Counted from the first letter of the stretch, positions 23,189-35,744 are shown. The stretch is 64,000 nucleotides of DNA from Cinnamomum chago (GCA_038049695.1 CP142458.1:61723501-61787500); one strand, 5' to 3'. Numbers and translations are program-made. The notes: generated by a model not told the origin, from the letters alone.

Positions 23189-23501
23189 TGTCCCTCCTGA
23201 ATTGAAGAATAGATAGAACTAACTAGAACATGTTTCTATCAAAATCCTTCCACATTGAAGTCAGAACGTCAATTAGAATCAGAAATCATAAAATTCACAT
23301 AAATAATGAATTACCGCAAATTTTCAATTGAACTAGTCCTTGAAATGAATGACTCTGTAGTTTGTGTGGCCTCTGTAGATATATGTGTGGCCTCTGCAGA
23401 TACCATCGTTGAAATGATATCAATATGGCAGGAACACATACTTCTGCCATGCAATTAAGAACCTACTTGTGTAAATAATGACTACTATTTATTAACAGTC
23501 A

Positions 23502-23706
23502 CACTACACCAAAAATCGAAAATTGGAACGGAAAAGCGTTCCTAATCCTCCCGTTCCTAATTCGTTAAACCGTTCCAATTTCCGTTCCAATTTGGTACCA
23601 ACCGTTCCTAATCCAAATTGGAACGGAAATTGGAACGGTTTAACGGATTAGGAACGGGAGGATTAGGAACGCTTTTCCGTTCCAATTTCCGATTTTTGGT
23701 GTAGTG
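23502..23706. mobile_element. CACTA-type foldback MITE, 205 bp
   Basis: Starts CACTACACCAAAAATCG and ends with its inverse. TCA target-site duplication at 23499-23501 and 23707-23709. The two arms of about 95 bp are inverted copies with about two mismatches around a loop of about 17 nt, so the whole element folds into one hairpin. The arms are built from GGAACGG/CCGTTCC words. The matching site in copy A, near 866, is empty. Confidence 0.93.
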
Positions 23707-23794
23707 TCAGTGCTGGTGGAATGTTACACTGGTTCGATGGATTTAATTGATGGATTTTTTTGTAGTCATAATTAATTTCTTCTTAGTACATGTA

Positions 23795-24382
23795 CAGGGC
23801 CGGCCCTGGGCAAGGGCTGTAAGTGCCCTTGCCCCGGGCCCATTTTTTGAGGGGGCCCAAAATCCCCAAAATCCCTTCTACTTTTTTTTTTTTTTTTTCC
23901 AATCATTTGGTGAGGGCAGGGTTCATCCAATGGATTCCATCGTCCTGGGCATCAATAGACTCATCATCAAATCATCTGAGAGTGCTTATTACATCACTTA
24001 TTTGAGCATCCATCAGAGGGGCCCACCAATGAGATTTTATATTTAATGGCTGAAATTCTGGGAGAATCTGGTCTAGTGTTGGGATGATTTAGGGCTTTTT
24101 TTTTTTTTACAAATAGATCATCAAGCCTTCAGCTCTACACCCGTTCTTCTCATTTATCAGTGGGGCCACCAATGATTTTTAATTCTCCATATATGATGCT
24201 TAAATTCTGGTCTGAGCTTTCTTTCTTCTCTTTTTTTTCAAATAGTTATACTTGGGCATCATCAACCCATTGCCAATTTTTCACATCAGTGGGACCAATC
24301 AATGATATTATCATATATGATGGCTGAAGAGGCCTAACTTTTACTTTTGCCCTGGGCCCTGAAAAATTCAGGACCGGCCCTG
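23795..24382. mobile_element. hAT-type non-autonomous element, 588 bp
   Basis: The ends CAGGGCCGGCCCTG and CAGGACCGGCCCTG form terminal inverted repeats. A perfect 8-bp target-site duplication TACATGTA flanks it (23787-23794 and 24383-24390). Copy A has the single, unoccupied 'tacatgta' near 950. No transposase. The T-rich interior has no credible gene. Confidence 0.92.
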
Positions 24383-24569
24383 TACATGTATATCATCTAT
24401 ATGTGATTTTGACACTTGCTTCTATGATGCTAGATTTGCTGCAATCAATTTTCGTCGTTGCAACTTAACCTGCAAGTTACAAACATCAACAAATTTCTTT
24501 TGGAATATGACTGTCAACACTCTAAAGACAAGTCCAAGGTGAATTGTTTGTAGATAAACCTGAACTTGA

Positions 24570-25000
24570 ATCCGACCTGTATAATGTCCAATCGAGCTTC
24601 AAACGAATTGTAACGGCCCTACTAAATTTTGATATAGGTTGACTTGAGTTGATTTGAGTGAATTCTTTGGATATTACAAAATAAATGCCGTAGAAAATAA
24701 CTACTTTTGGTGTAAACCAAATCATAAAAAATAGTGCCAACTATTCTAAACATTTTCTCTATTTTTGAATGAAAATATATTTTTAGATGAGATATTTTCA
24801 CCATTTATACCTTTTCTAATTATGTTGCAATTTTTTTGATTTCTCAATATCTACAAGTGTCCCAATAACATTGGGAGAATATATTTTAACTAATTACTTT
24901 GACATTTACAGGATTATTTCAAGATACGGGCAATAATTTCAAAACTAATACAAAATTCATACATGGACATCAGTGACAGCGTTTTCCACTAAGGATTGGA
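24570..25000. repeat. Dispersed repeat R1, copy 2
   Basis: Collinear with 9715-10075 (see that entry for shared blocks). It follows directly on the end of duplicated copy B. Class unknown. Confidence 0.65.
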
Positions 25001-25378
25001 GTTGATGCTAGTGGATTCCATTTGTTTGTCCCAAGTGTGTTTGTTACGCAAGAAGGAGAATAAAATAATACATGATGTGCCATAAAATTTTACTTCATAA
25101 TATTTGGATAGAAGAAATAAAAGGAGAGTAAAAAAAAGTGATATTGCAATTATATCGAATTGGAGTTGATGCAAGTGGATTCCATTTGTTTGTCCGTAGG
25201 GAGAGAGAAATATTGCAATTATATCGAATTGGAGTTGATGCTAGTGGATTCCATTTGTTTGTCCCTAATGTGTTTGTTTCACAAGAAGGAGAATAAAATA
25301 ATACATGATGTGCCCTAAAATTTTACTTCATAATATTTGGATGGAAGAAATAAAAGGAGAGTAAAAAAAACGTGATAT
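24997..25378. repeat. Tandem duplication, ~230-bp period
   Basis: The block starting 'attggagttgatgctagtgg' and running to 'aaaaggagagtaaaaaaa' occurs at about 24997-25138 and 25228-25370. A partial third start lies between them at about 25160-25196. The copies are highly similar, so the duplication is recent. Confidence 0.85.
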
Positions 25379-25904
25379 GATTGTTTTATTTCATTATTAT
25401 TTCAATTGAAAACGAGGAGGATGGAGTAGCACTCGATGAGACATAAAGAGCCTTTTACCCAACTTTTCACCAATTTGTTTTACTCCCCCCAAGTGTAGCA
25501 GTACTTGGTTAATTTAACAACAATATCAGGGTTTAGCATTCTAAAAATATAGTTAGTTTCATGAATATATCATGGATAAAGTTAGTTCTAATTGGTGCCA
25601 ATGTTCAAAAGTAGTTATAAAACCCCACATGGCTAGGGTCTCCACTCTATCTAATTGGTTTTTAATTTTTTTTGTAAATATTTAAATAAAAGCGTTGTGC
25701 GGTATAGTAGTTAGATAAGTTACTTTAAAAATAAGAGATCATGAGTTGGCCTGGAATTCATCTCGCATCTCCTCTTGTTAATTTGAATTGGCTGCATTAG
25801 GTTCAACCTGCATAACCCCTGAATGGGTTGGGTTAGTGTTAACTTGCATATATATTTGAACCCTCTCAACCAACGAAACCCTCTCAACCAATTTGTTGTG
25901 CTCT
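25379..25904. other. Intergenic DNA, nothing recognised
   Basis: AT-rich. No gene or transposon ends seen. Confidence 0.5.
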
Positions 25905-26517
25905 AGCTACAACAAATTGCATATTTGCCGACGAAACTTTCCGACGCAGTGTAATTACGTCGCAAAAAACTGGTTTAGCAAACGCACCACGGCGTTGGCA
26001 AAATAATTACGCGACGCTACCTTCTGCGCGTCGGAAAATCTCATCGGTAAAGAGGATGGCGCCATTAGGGTCTTGGAGTGAATGTTTTCCCGACATGAAT
26101 TAGATTGTTCCCGATGCACTATAGCATCGGGAAATAATTGTTCGGAAAGGCGACGCACTAACCACGTTGGGAATTATGAATAACTAGTTGCCGACGTTGA
26201 GATGCGTCGGCAAATATTATTAACAATAATTAACGACGCGCACGTTGTGCGTTGGGAATGTGTTTTAACCTAAACCATGGGATTAATAACCTAATTAAAC
26301 TCAAAAACGTGCAACACAACTGTTCATCTTCTCTTTCACAACTATTCATCGTCTCACGTTGACGCTAAACATTAATACGTCGGGAATAGTTTAGCCGGCA
26401 TCTGGTAGCCGACGCAGTGCCGACGCTATGCAGTGCGTCGGTAAAACCTTTCCCGACGTGGAGTTTGAAATGGTCGACGCGGATTGTACATCGGCAAATA
26501 TGCATTTTGTTGTAGTG
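25905..26517. mobile_element. CACTA-type non-autonomous element, 613 bp
   Basis: The right end read inverted is CACTACAACAAAATGCATAT. The left end is AGCTACAACAAATTGCATAT, with a decayed terminal CACTA. The 3-bp flanks are TCT (25902-25904 and 26518-26520). The body is packed with CCGACG/CGTCGG words in both orientations, the expected subterminal repeats for this superfamily. No ORF. Confidence 0.82.
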
Positions 26518-26520
26518 TCT

Positions 26521-27649
26521 AATGTTTAGTTACTTAGAATAGTCTTTTTTACACCAAATGAGAAAAGCTTTGTTGGGTATTTTTTTTTGGCTTGCAACTT
26601 AACTCAAATAGAGCCTTAATATTTGAATAAGATGGGGTTTGGATGAAGGTTCTATAGGTTGTGTTGGGTTGAATAGGTCACCTGTATTGAACGCGGGTTA
26701 TTTAGGCTGTTGTTAGACAACTGTATTGAATACGGATTATGTAGGTTGTGTCCTGATGATCCACGTCTTTCCGGGTTGTTAATTATGTAGGTTGTGTCAC
26801 GATGATCCACATCTTGTGCGGGTTATTCTTACTTGATCAATTTTAAAGATATATGGAATACACATGCTGTACCTCAACTATCCTACGCAACTCGTTTGCC
26901 ACCCCTAAATTTGAAACCGAACAATGTTGTTTCCAACCGGGTCAATTCAGGTCTCTGATATGATCCAACACATTTCCAAGCCCACGCTAAAAAATAGATA
27001 GGAATTCATGACATATGTAGTTAAGAACAAATATCAAAGGTATATGAAAATCACCATCAAATGACCTCCCTATTAATACAAAGTAAATCAAGGGAAGAAG
27101 GAACATTTTACCCAGCCACCCTAGTAATTTAGGTCCTAAGAAAGTCAAGGTCATTTTTACATCCGTAAGATAGATCCTTCCCAGTAAAAAATGATTGAGA
27201 CACTAGGAGATGCATAAAAAAGGAAGAAAATAATTGGGAAAGGGAATATATATGACGTCACAATCGTGCTACAGAAACCATTGAAAATGCAGCCGTAAGA
27301 ATCCTCATATTTTACTCACTCTCCTTAATTTGAATTACGTGACTAAAGAGTTTAGATTCGATCGACCCCATCTAAAATCGAAACAATGATGGGATTGCAC
27401 GAGATAAGGGATGGAAGGTTTAGATGACGGGTTTTTTAATCTCACATCAGATAAGATTTGCTTGCCTAGTGTATTAGATAAAAGAAATCTAAATATGCAT
27501 TGGTTGATTAGATACTGTGGAAGATTAGACTCTTTAAAATTAAATTCTCTTTGGATTGGCCTCTTTATTTAGATGGCTAAAAATCCAGAATCTCTCCCTC
27601 AAGTCAGAATAGGGTTAAAATCAAAATTGCCATTGAGCTCCGATTTCTC
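26521..27649. other. Intergenic DNA, nothing recognised
   Basis: Contains a short imperfect repeat of 'ggttatt/aggttgtgt' text at 26650-26830. No gene or RNA gene seen. Confidence 0.5.
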
Positions 27650-27905
27650 AATCAATTGTAAAATTGAATCATACCCTTTTCATATATAATAATAGTGTCA
27701 CAAATAATTTATAAATTTTCTCTATTTCTTACATTACCATTCATAAGTTTTCTAATTATCTTGCAATTTTTTTTATTTTCTCAAGATCTAGAATGATCAC
27801 AATAATGTTGGGACAATATAGTTTTAAGTAATTATTGTGATATTAACAAGATTATCTCATGATACCAGCCACATTTGTAAAACAAATACAAAACATGCAT
27901 GTACA
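27650..27905. repeat. Dispersed repeat R1, copy 3 (partial)
   Basis: Shares 'aatagtgtcac/a', 'attttctctatttc', 'ttctaattat.ttgcaatttttt', 'cacaataatgttgggacaat' and 'acatgga' with the other R1 copies, in the same order. The left part is missing. Confidence 0.6.
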
Positions 27906-27989
27906 TGGATGTAACCGACGAATGCTTTTGAAGTGATGTTGGCCTGGGAATGACTTGCAAGGTAGACTTTACTTGACTGGACTTGAGTT

Positions 27990-28760
27990 ATATCCAAGAG
28001 TAATGGCCACAAAAAATGTTGTCTCTTGCTAAAGGTGATCAAACTCCGGAAAAATTGAAGTCTGCTATCTTTTCGTGGCCCCAAACACAGGGGCAAGTCT
28101 AGTCAAGTATATAATGCCCGGCTACACCACTCAAGTCAAGTATATAACACTATTTTTTGGGAAGGGGGAGGGGAGGGAAAGTTAATTTTACCTCATAGTA
28201 AAAAGTGAAAAAGTATAATTTAGTTTGTTTGTGAGATAGATAACAATTACCATTTTATCCCTACTTTTGTAAAAAAGATAACGAGAGACAAAGGGCAGTT
28301 TTGTAATTTTTCCAAAATTCCCCTCTTTGCCCCTCATTTTCCCCCCATTTTTTAAGAGAAAAATTTTGGAGTGGGCCCTACACTCATTTTACCCCCAAAT
28401 TTTCATCCCCCACTTTTCCTCCCTCCTTCCCCACCCTCACTTTCAACATTCCCTTCATTTTTCCCTCCTTTTTTTTTTTCCTACCCCACATTTTACCTCC
28501 TTCCCAAATAGACCATAATGCACGTTTTTATCGACCCAAACTTAGGTACGAGTCAAGTCAAGTCTATAATGCCCAACTACTCCACTCTAAAAAGAAAAAA
28601 AAGGGTCCAAGAGCGTTTTTATGTGCGGAACAAGTCGAGTCAAGTCTATAATATTAAACCACTCCACTCAAGCAAAATTGAAGCCTACAACGTTTTCATG
28701 GGGCCAAACTAAAATACGAGTGGTTCGGGTTTATAGACTTGACTTGACTTGACTCTCTCC
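27990..28760. repeat. Scattered, partly inverted satellite-family fragments
   Basis: The 'caagtcaagtctataatgcc' type end of the satellite family occurs at about 28094-28145, 28552-28575 and 28632-28655. It occurs inverted at about 28730-28758. A monomer-core fragment lies at 28030-28090. Between them, 28150-28515 is a C/T-rich block. Its ends 'ttttttgggaaggggg' and 'cctccttcccaaatag' are loosely inverted and may mark a separate small element. Confidence 0.5.
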
Positions 28761-29626
28761 CAAATTAACATCACATATTCCGCGAAAAACTCAAAAAGTT
28801 AGCACCACATTAGCATTGGATTGTTACGTTCTTTTCTTGATATGTGAACCACCAAATTAAGGGAACTTTTTTGTGAAGATTTTAAAAATTTATAAAGCTT
28901 TTGGAGGACGAAGGAGGGAGAAGAAAGGTAATATGTGTTGTGGGGAGGATGATAAGACGAAAAGAAAAAAAATTGTCAGGGGGCATTTTTGTCATTTTAT
29001 AAATTTTTTTTATGGAGAGGACTTGTTTATAAGAAATACGAAAAACTTTCTTTTACAGAATAATTCCTGCAATTTTTCTTTCTTTGGGGATTTTATGGAA
29101 AATTTTCCAGATGGCCGTTGCATGAAATAATTTTCCAAAGGTTAGCAGTACAAACGGAGTCCATTAGACCCGTGACGCTACCGCTACATCTAGGCTTGAG
29201 GCGTCTCTCTTCTCAAAATCTATCTAAACGAAAAACAAATCACTTTTTCTCTTTTTCAGCTTCATCTTCATCTTCTTATTTGTCTCCGGCAAAATGACCA
29301 TCACCTGCTAAGAAGAAAATGCAAGAAAACAATAAAGAGGGAGTTTCTAGCGACTCCTCTTCTTAAAACCTCTCAACAATTTCAGATCATGGTTTGGCCT
29401 CGACATCGTCGCAGCTGCGAGAAGACACATCTCCTTTCTTAGAATGATTGCGAATTTTCCTTGGCTCCATCACCTGCGCATGCCTTTGGATGGCTTTGAT
29501 CGCCAAAGGTGCCCATGCTTTTGGCCCGGCCCGATCGATAAGCAGTGGATCTGGCACTGTCATTGCTTGAATCTTGTAAAAGAGAAAAATCAAAAGAAAA
29601 CGATCCATCTCTTGTTTTGAATTTTT
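28761..29626. other. Intergenic DNA with UTR-like tract
   Basis: 28761-29150 is A/T- and purine-rich. 29160-29400 contains pyrimidine-rich text ('tcatcttcatcttcttattt') like a plant 5' UTR, upstream of the weak ORF at 29627. Not conclusive. Confidence 0.35.
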
Positions 29627-30151
29627 TTGAAACCCAACAACTTAAATCTGAAATATCGGCAGTACTGTGTGTCAAGATTCTCGAAGCTTATACAGAAACC
29701 AGCCATCTTCGACGATGAGAACGAAGATTATGCTTTGACCAGATGCATGGAGGTTTGGTGCCTTACATACCCATCGGAGCCTTTCAATCTCGAACCCATT
29801 TCCGATGTAAATGACACAAGCTTTCACGACAAGGATCTTTTCCAAGCAGTCTCCAAATACCAATCCTCTGCAATGGCCGGAGCTTTGAAGACGAAGAAGA
29901 CGAAGCTCCAGCCATGGAAGAGGCTGCAGCTCGTGGGAGATGGATCGCATCCATCAGAAACGAATGACGCTCACGTCGTTACTCTCAATATTTTAAAAAC
30001 AAACTACGTGGCACTCTTTCGTGCTGCCCGAGCTCTTGGAAACTTTTTCGTGCAACAGCAATGTTCTTGGAATTTTTTCATAAAATTCTTGTTTTTTAAT
30101 ATTCATGTTGGTTCTATGTTTATTTTGTGCATAGTTTATGGTTGGAAATAG
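29627..30151 (+). CDS. Hypothetical ORF, 174 codons, possible gene fragment
   Basis: I do not recognise this protein. The first about 125 residues look protein-like (acidic DDENEDYALTRCMEVW, then a basic KTKKTKLQPWKRL stretch). The last about 50 codons read into AT-rich, intergenic-looking DNA. The opposite strand is also open over part of the stretch, which lowers confidence. It has no signal peptide or membrane segment. It could be one exon of a decayed or mis-bounded host gene, or a chance frame. Confidence 0.2.
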   Translation: MKPNNLNLKYRQYCVSRFSKLIQKPAIFDDENEDYALTRCMEVWCLTYPSEPFNLEPISDVNDTSFHDKDLFQAVSKYQSSAMAGALKTKKTKLQPWKRLQLVGDGSHPSETNDAHVVTLNILKTNYVALFRAARALGNFFVQQQCSWNFFIKFLFFNIHVGSMFILCIVYGWK

Positions 30152-31390
30152 TGATTATTGCATGCATTACATATGGTGGAATCTCTTGCATGTTTAAGTG
30201 GATGGAGAATCTAGTTAAAAGAAAATGATTTGAATGGTGAAATTCAGCCAAACATAGTGCTAAATCTCAGATCAAGCATATAAACAAAACTTTTTGCACA
30301 GTTTCAGCGAAACTGCAGAAACAATTTTTGGTAAAAAAAATTCAAAGTGAGTAGACCAGTCAAATCATGGTATTTTTCTGTGAAATTTGGGGAAATTGAA
30401 GTTAAACACGTGGTCTCTCATGTCCCAGAATTTTATATCAAAAAGTTTTTGGAAAGATGGTGAACCAGTTTTTACACAATTTTTGTTTTTAGATCATGTT
30501 CAGCACTCCTATCTTATTCGTTTTAAATCATTTTTTCGCTTGCATCTTTTTCGTTTGATTCATACATCAAACTCGTTTTAATTCCAGCCATTAAACTTAA
30601 TTTTAAGTTATATTAGGATAGACGAATTCATGCATAATAGTCCCCCGCATACTAGTCTTCCAAACTTGGAGTTTTTCAGCATTTCCTGGCATACATTGCA
30701 TTACTAAATTTCTAACGTTAGGTTTAGTTTTTAGTTTGTTTTTATTTTTTATTTAAAAGATCTTTCTAAACTTTTTTTATGTGAAGATCTTAAAAATTAG
30801 AAAGTTCTTTAGGACTTGGAAAGTTGACTTAGTGTAGTTTCTAACTTTCTAATTTACAAACTTAAGGGCTTTCTAAATTGGGTGAGATTTGAAAATCTTT
30901 GGTTTTAGCAAGTCCTTAACTTTAGGAGAACTTTACTTAGCTAATTTATTAACTTAGGAAAGTAATTAACATAGCATAGTTACTAATTTGGTTTAGGTTT
31001 TAAATTAGGAAAGTTACTATCTCAGGATTTTTAATTTTAAAAAAAAGTTCCTAAATTAGTTGTTTGCTTCATTTTTTTATTATTGGATGTTCTAACTTGT
31101 GTATTATTTTCCAGCAACTTTAGTTTTTAGTTTAGGATTTTTAGATTTAGGAAGTTTTCTTTTTTTTTATTGCAATTAATTTAATTTTTGAAAAGTAGGA
31201 ATGATGGTTGTAATTTTTTTTTTGTTTTTAGCCTAATTTTAGATTTTAAATAGGACAGGTGTAAGTTGAAAAGACCTTAAACACAATGCTTCCTATGAAT
31301 CGACCTGCTCTCACCAATTTTATAACTGCAATCGAAGCTTTGCAGTCGAAGCTTACTATCAATATTTGAAGCCGTCGGTGTTGGCTTGAT
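30152..31390. other. Intergenic AT-rich DNA
   Basis: 30700-31200 is a low-complexity tract built from 'aactttctaa(a)tt' and 'taggaaagtt' words on both strands. No gene seen. Confidence 0.5.
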
Positions 31391-31395
31391 TTCTG

Positions 31396-31874
31396 TGTAA
31401 GGAAATTACTTTTAGGCCCATTACTTGAACCACAAGTCCTTTCCTTTTTAGAAGTGTGGTCATTATAGGAATTCCGTTTTCGTAGGATACATAAGCTATA
31501 ATTACTCAAATATGGTTTCCTAATGAGATAGTTTCCTTAATATTCTCTAACTTGATGGACGGCTGAGATTAAATCTAAAGTAAACCTAACTGGGAATTTA
31601 GTCCTCTCTCCACCTATAAATAAAGTCTTTCGTCCATCACAAAGGCTACACACAAAATCAGCACATTAAGGTTTATAGGCAAGGAGAGAGAAACCGAAAC
31701 CATTCACTCAACCTCTTCTTCGACGGATCTCAACAACAGCGCCAGACAGCAGGATCGGAAAGCTCTCTGCATCAGGATGTCTGGAGGTACTCTTCAATTT
31801 ATTTAAGATTAAATCTTACATGTGATTATCATGTTGTTCACGATCTTAGGATTTATGTTAATAATGGTATAACA
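31396..31874 (+). repeat. Copia 1 left LTR (479 bp)
   Basis: Begins TGTAAGGAAATTAC, ends GGTATAACA. Paired with 48208-48687. 'cctataaataaag' near 31615 is a plausible TATA box for the element. Confidence 0.95.
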
Positions 31875-34794
31875 TGTGGTATCAGAGCATGGTTTTAGAA
31901 CACATGATCGTCCATTAATTATGGTAACTTTGCATCGCCATAATCGGCAAATATATAGATCCGTTTCTGACTCTATTTTGCAAACAATTTATCGATCAAA
32001 CTATTATGGCCTGCATGAATGGTTTAGATCTATGTTATTCCGCATTTCGATTTAACCACGACTGTTTATTCATGATTTACTTAAAGTCTTGATTTTTTTT
32101 TTATTATTCTGCATAAAACTCCTGTGGAAAAAAAAATCGAATCGGGGCTGCCGCCCCGAACCCCTCCTTTATGGTCGGCAGCCTGGAGGGCCAGCCCACG
32201 TCGGGTAGTCTGACAGCTCTTTGGGGCGGCTACAACCCTCCGGGGCTCTGCCTTCTCTATCAGTACCTTTTATATATGGTCTATCATGAATGCATGCAAT
32301 ATATTATGTTTATGTTCATATTAAGCTAATTTTGATCACCAAAGTTGCATACTTATGGTTAGGTCTCACCACAGTGACCCTAACAATTAAACACTGAAAT
32401 TTGCCCTAATAGTACCATCATGATGTTTACATTACATATTGTTCAAGCGCATGAAATATTTAATCGCCCACAGGCGGATTATATTCATACGTTTGAATAA
32501 TAATTAAGGAGTGACTGTTCATAATTAAGAGTAACATCACTCATTAGCACCACCTTGAATATGACGACTTCAGATGGTATAATGTGTAGAAATTATGGTG
32601 ACTACCCACAGGAGTACCTAAATTTTATGTCGTATATATTCATATCTTATGCATGTATTGTCTTCTTTTATAAATTCTTATTGTTGTTTCTCTATTACAG
32701 TTGTTGCACCCACTAATCTGAATTCGCATGCTACCTCTGTCACTAAACTCAATGGAACCAACTTTTCAGAATGGAAAGAGCAAGTTGAGTTGACATTGGG
32801 GGTACTCGAACTGGATATGGCTCTTCTTAAAGATAAGCCAGCTCCACTCACTGAAAAAAGTACCCCTGAGGAAAAGGCCCTCTTTAATGCTTGGGAGACT
32901 AAGCATATCCAGACTAAGCACCATATTTATGCGAATGACTATTGCCACCAACATCAAAACATCACTTCCCACCATATTTATGCGAATGACTATTGCCACC
33001 AACATCAAAACATCACTTCCCAAACCTGAGAATGCTAAGGACTATATGAAGGCCATTAAAGATAGGTTTAAGACTGCAGACAAATCCCTTGCTGGGAAAC
33101 TAATGGCAGATCTTACAACCATGAAGTTTGATGGCACTCGCTTAATGCATGAGCATGTCATTGAGATGACCAACCTTGCTGCTAAACTCAAGAATTTGGG
33201 ATTATCAGTGGATGAGGCTTTTCTCGTCCAATTTATCCTAAATAGTTTACCTCCTCAGTACGGGCCTTTTCAAATTCACTACAACACTATTACGGACAAG
33301 TGGACAGTGAATGAATTGGCTAACAAACTGGTTCAAGAGGAGGCCAGGCTGAATCAACAAGGTATTAAAGTAGCTCATCTCGTTCAAGGAGCTGGACATA
33401 AAGCTGGGAAAAAGAATAATTTAGGCCAGAAAAGGGCACCACCCAGACCTAATGAGGCTAGTCAGAACCCCAAGAAGAAAAAGAAGGAAGAAGAATGCAG
33501 ATTTTGCAAGAAACCTGAACATTTTCAGGCAGACTGCATTAAACGTAAAGAATGGTTCGAAAAGAAAGGTAACCCTATGGGTTTCGTAAGTTATTTCGAA
33601 TCAAATCTTACTTATGTTTCTTCTGGTACTTGGTGGATTGACACTGGTGCTAATGTTCATGTTTCCAATTCAATGCAGGGATTCCTTACGATCCAAACCA
33701 TAAACCCAAGTGAGAACTATCTTTTTATGGGGAACAAAGACAAAGCTCCAGTTGAAGCTATTGATACTTTTCGTCTTGTTTTAGATAGCGGTTATCAGTT
33801 AGACTTATGTCAAACTCTTTATGTTCCGTCTATTTCTCGTAATTTGATTTCTGTAAGCGCACTTGATAAAGATGGTTATTCCTTTGAAGTAGGAAATGGT
33901 AATTTCAGTTCATTTAAAGATTCTAGTCGCATTGGTTTTGGAATATTGATTGACGGGCTATACAAGCTTCATCTTAATAGTCTATTTACTGAAACCCATC
34001 TTACTCTACATTCTAAGGAAACAAAACGAAAGTCATCCAGAAACGACTCTTATTTCTTGTGGCATAAAAGACTGTGTCACATATCCAGTGAAAGAATCAA
34101 ACGATTAGTAAAAGATAGTGTCCTTTCGGATCTAGATTTTACTAATATTACAGTATGTGTGGATTGTATTAAAGGCAAAACAACACAACACACAAAGAAA
34201 GGAGCCACAATAAGTACTCAGCTTCTTGGAATAATTCATACAGACTTTTGCGGACCCTTTGATGTTCCAACCTTTGGGGGAGAAAAGTACTTCATTACCT
34301 TTATTGATGATTACTCACGTTACTGTTACCTATGCTTGTTGCATGACAAATCTCAGTCTGTGGATGCTGTACAAGTATTCATTACTGAAGTCGAAAGGCA
34401 ACTAGATAGAAAAGTGAAAATCATAAGGTCAGATAGAGGTGGTGAGTTTTATGGTAGGTATGATGAAATAGGACGGCATCCTGGACCTTTTGCAAAACTC
34501 CTCCAAAAGCTTGGAATTGTTGCCCAATACACAACGCCTGGTTCTCCATGGCAGAATGGTGTAGCTGAAAGGCGAAATCGTACATACATGGAAATGGTTA
34601 GACCCATGATGAGTCATGCCAACTTACCTATATCCTTGTGGATGGATGCTCTACGCACAGCTGTTTATATCTTGAATAGGGTTCCCAGTAAGGCAGTTCC
34701 AAAGACACCTTTTGAACTGTGGAAAGGATGGAAACCTAGTTTAAGACATCTCCAAATTTGGGGTTGCCCAGCTGAGGCTAGAGTCACTACAAGA

Positions 34795-35395
34795 AATTGC
34801 ACTTTTGCCGGCGCTAAAAAAGCGCCGGCAAAAGTCTATAAAACGCCGGTGAACACCTTTGCCGGCGATTTTCCTTGCGCCGGCAATACGCCGGTAAAAG
34901 GTCGCCAGCATTAGCTTTTGCCGGCGAAAAAAGGTTAGCGCCGGGAAAAATAATACATTAACGGCGTTTTTATTCGCCGGGAAAAGACGTATAAAACGCC
35001 GGGAAAATGCCTTTATTTTTCAATAATAAATTAATTTAAAAACTTTTGCCGGCGTTTTTTTGCATCGGCAAAACATTTATATTTTATGGATTTTTTTTTA
35101 AATTTATTGCCGGCGTTTTTTTTGCGCCGGCAAAACATTTATATTTTATGGAATTTTTTTTCAAAATTTATTGCCGGCGTTTTTTTTTGCGCCGGCAAAA
35201 CATTTATATTTTATGAAATTTTTTTCAAAAATTATTGCCGGCGTTTTTTTTGCGCCGGCAAAACATTTATATTTTATGAAAATTAATTTTCCAAAATTAT
35301 TTGCCGGCGTATTTTGTCGCCGGGAAAACATTTATTTTTTTTAAGTAATTATTTTGAAGGTGTTTTGCCGGCGAAAATGTTACGCCGGCAATCAA
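34795..35395. repeat. Left subterminal repeat array of the large CACTA element
   Basis: Repeated 'ttgccggcg...gcgccggcaaaa' palindromic modules. From about 35040 to 35300 they settle into a tandem repeat of about 65 bp (GCCGGCG, T-run, GCGCCGGC, 'aaaacatttatattttatg'). In characterised CACTA elements such subterminal motifs bind the TNPA-type protein; that is inferred here. Confidence 0.9.
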
Positions 35396-35744
35396 TATTC
35401 ATTTATTGTATTTATTTGATTTTTTAATTTTTTTCCTGTATATGCATCATTACAACTTCGAACCTGTATCGTATGAAACTACTATTCTAGTATTTAAGAC
35501 CAAATCTCCTACACACCCAACATCTATCTATTCCAAATATTCATTCCACTTCATATTAATATTCAAATATCCTTACAATATTAAAAGTACTTTACCATTA
35601 CCATTACAAAATAAAAATCCATAGTAACATTCTACGATTTGCCAACATTCAAATGCCAATGAAAAATTACATCTTCATATACAATCATCTCATTGTTGCA
35701 CCAATCCAACACCTGCAACATTGTTCAAAAAAACTTCATACATC

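Larger units (their letters stand above)
22918..24540. repeat. Segmental duplication copy B
   Basis: Second copy of 150-1135, in the same orientation. It is longer because a CACTA MITE (23502-23706) and a hAT element (23795-24382) inserted after the duplication. It has a single copy of the 111-bp unit and a T-run at 23157-23187. No kinase sequence was found next to it, so only flank DNA is duplicated here. Confidence 0.8.

Noticed and set aside
28150-28515. Possible MITE with 'ttgggaagg' ends
   Set aside because: Ends only loosely inverted and no convincing target-site duplication; noted within the repeat entry only.
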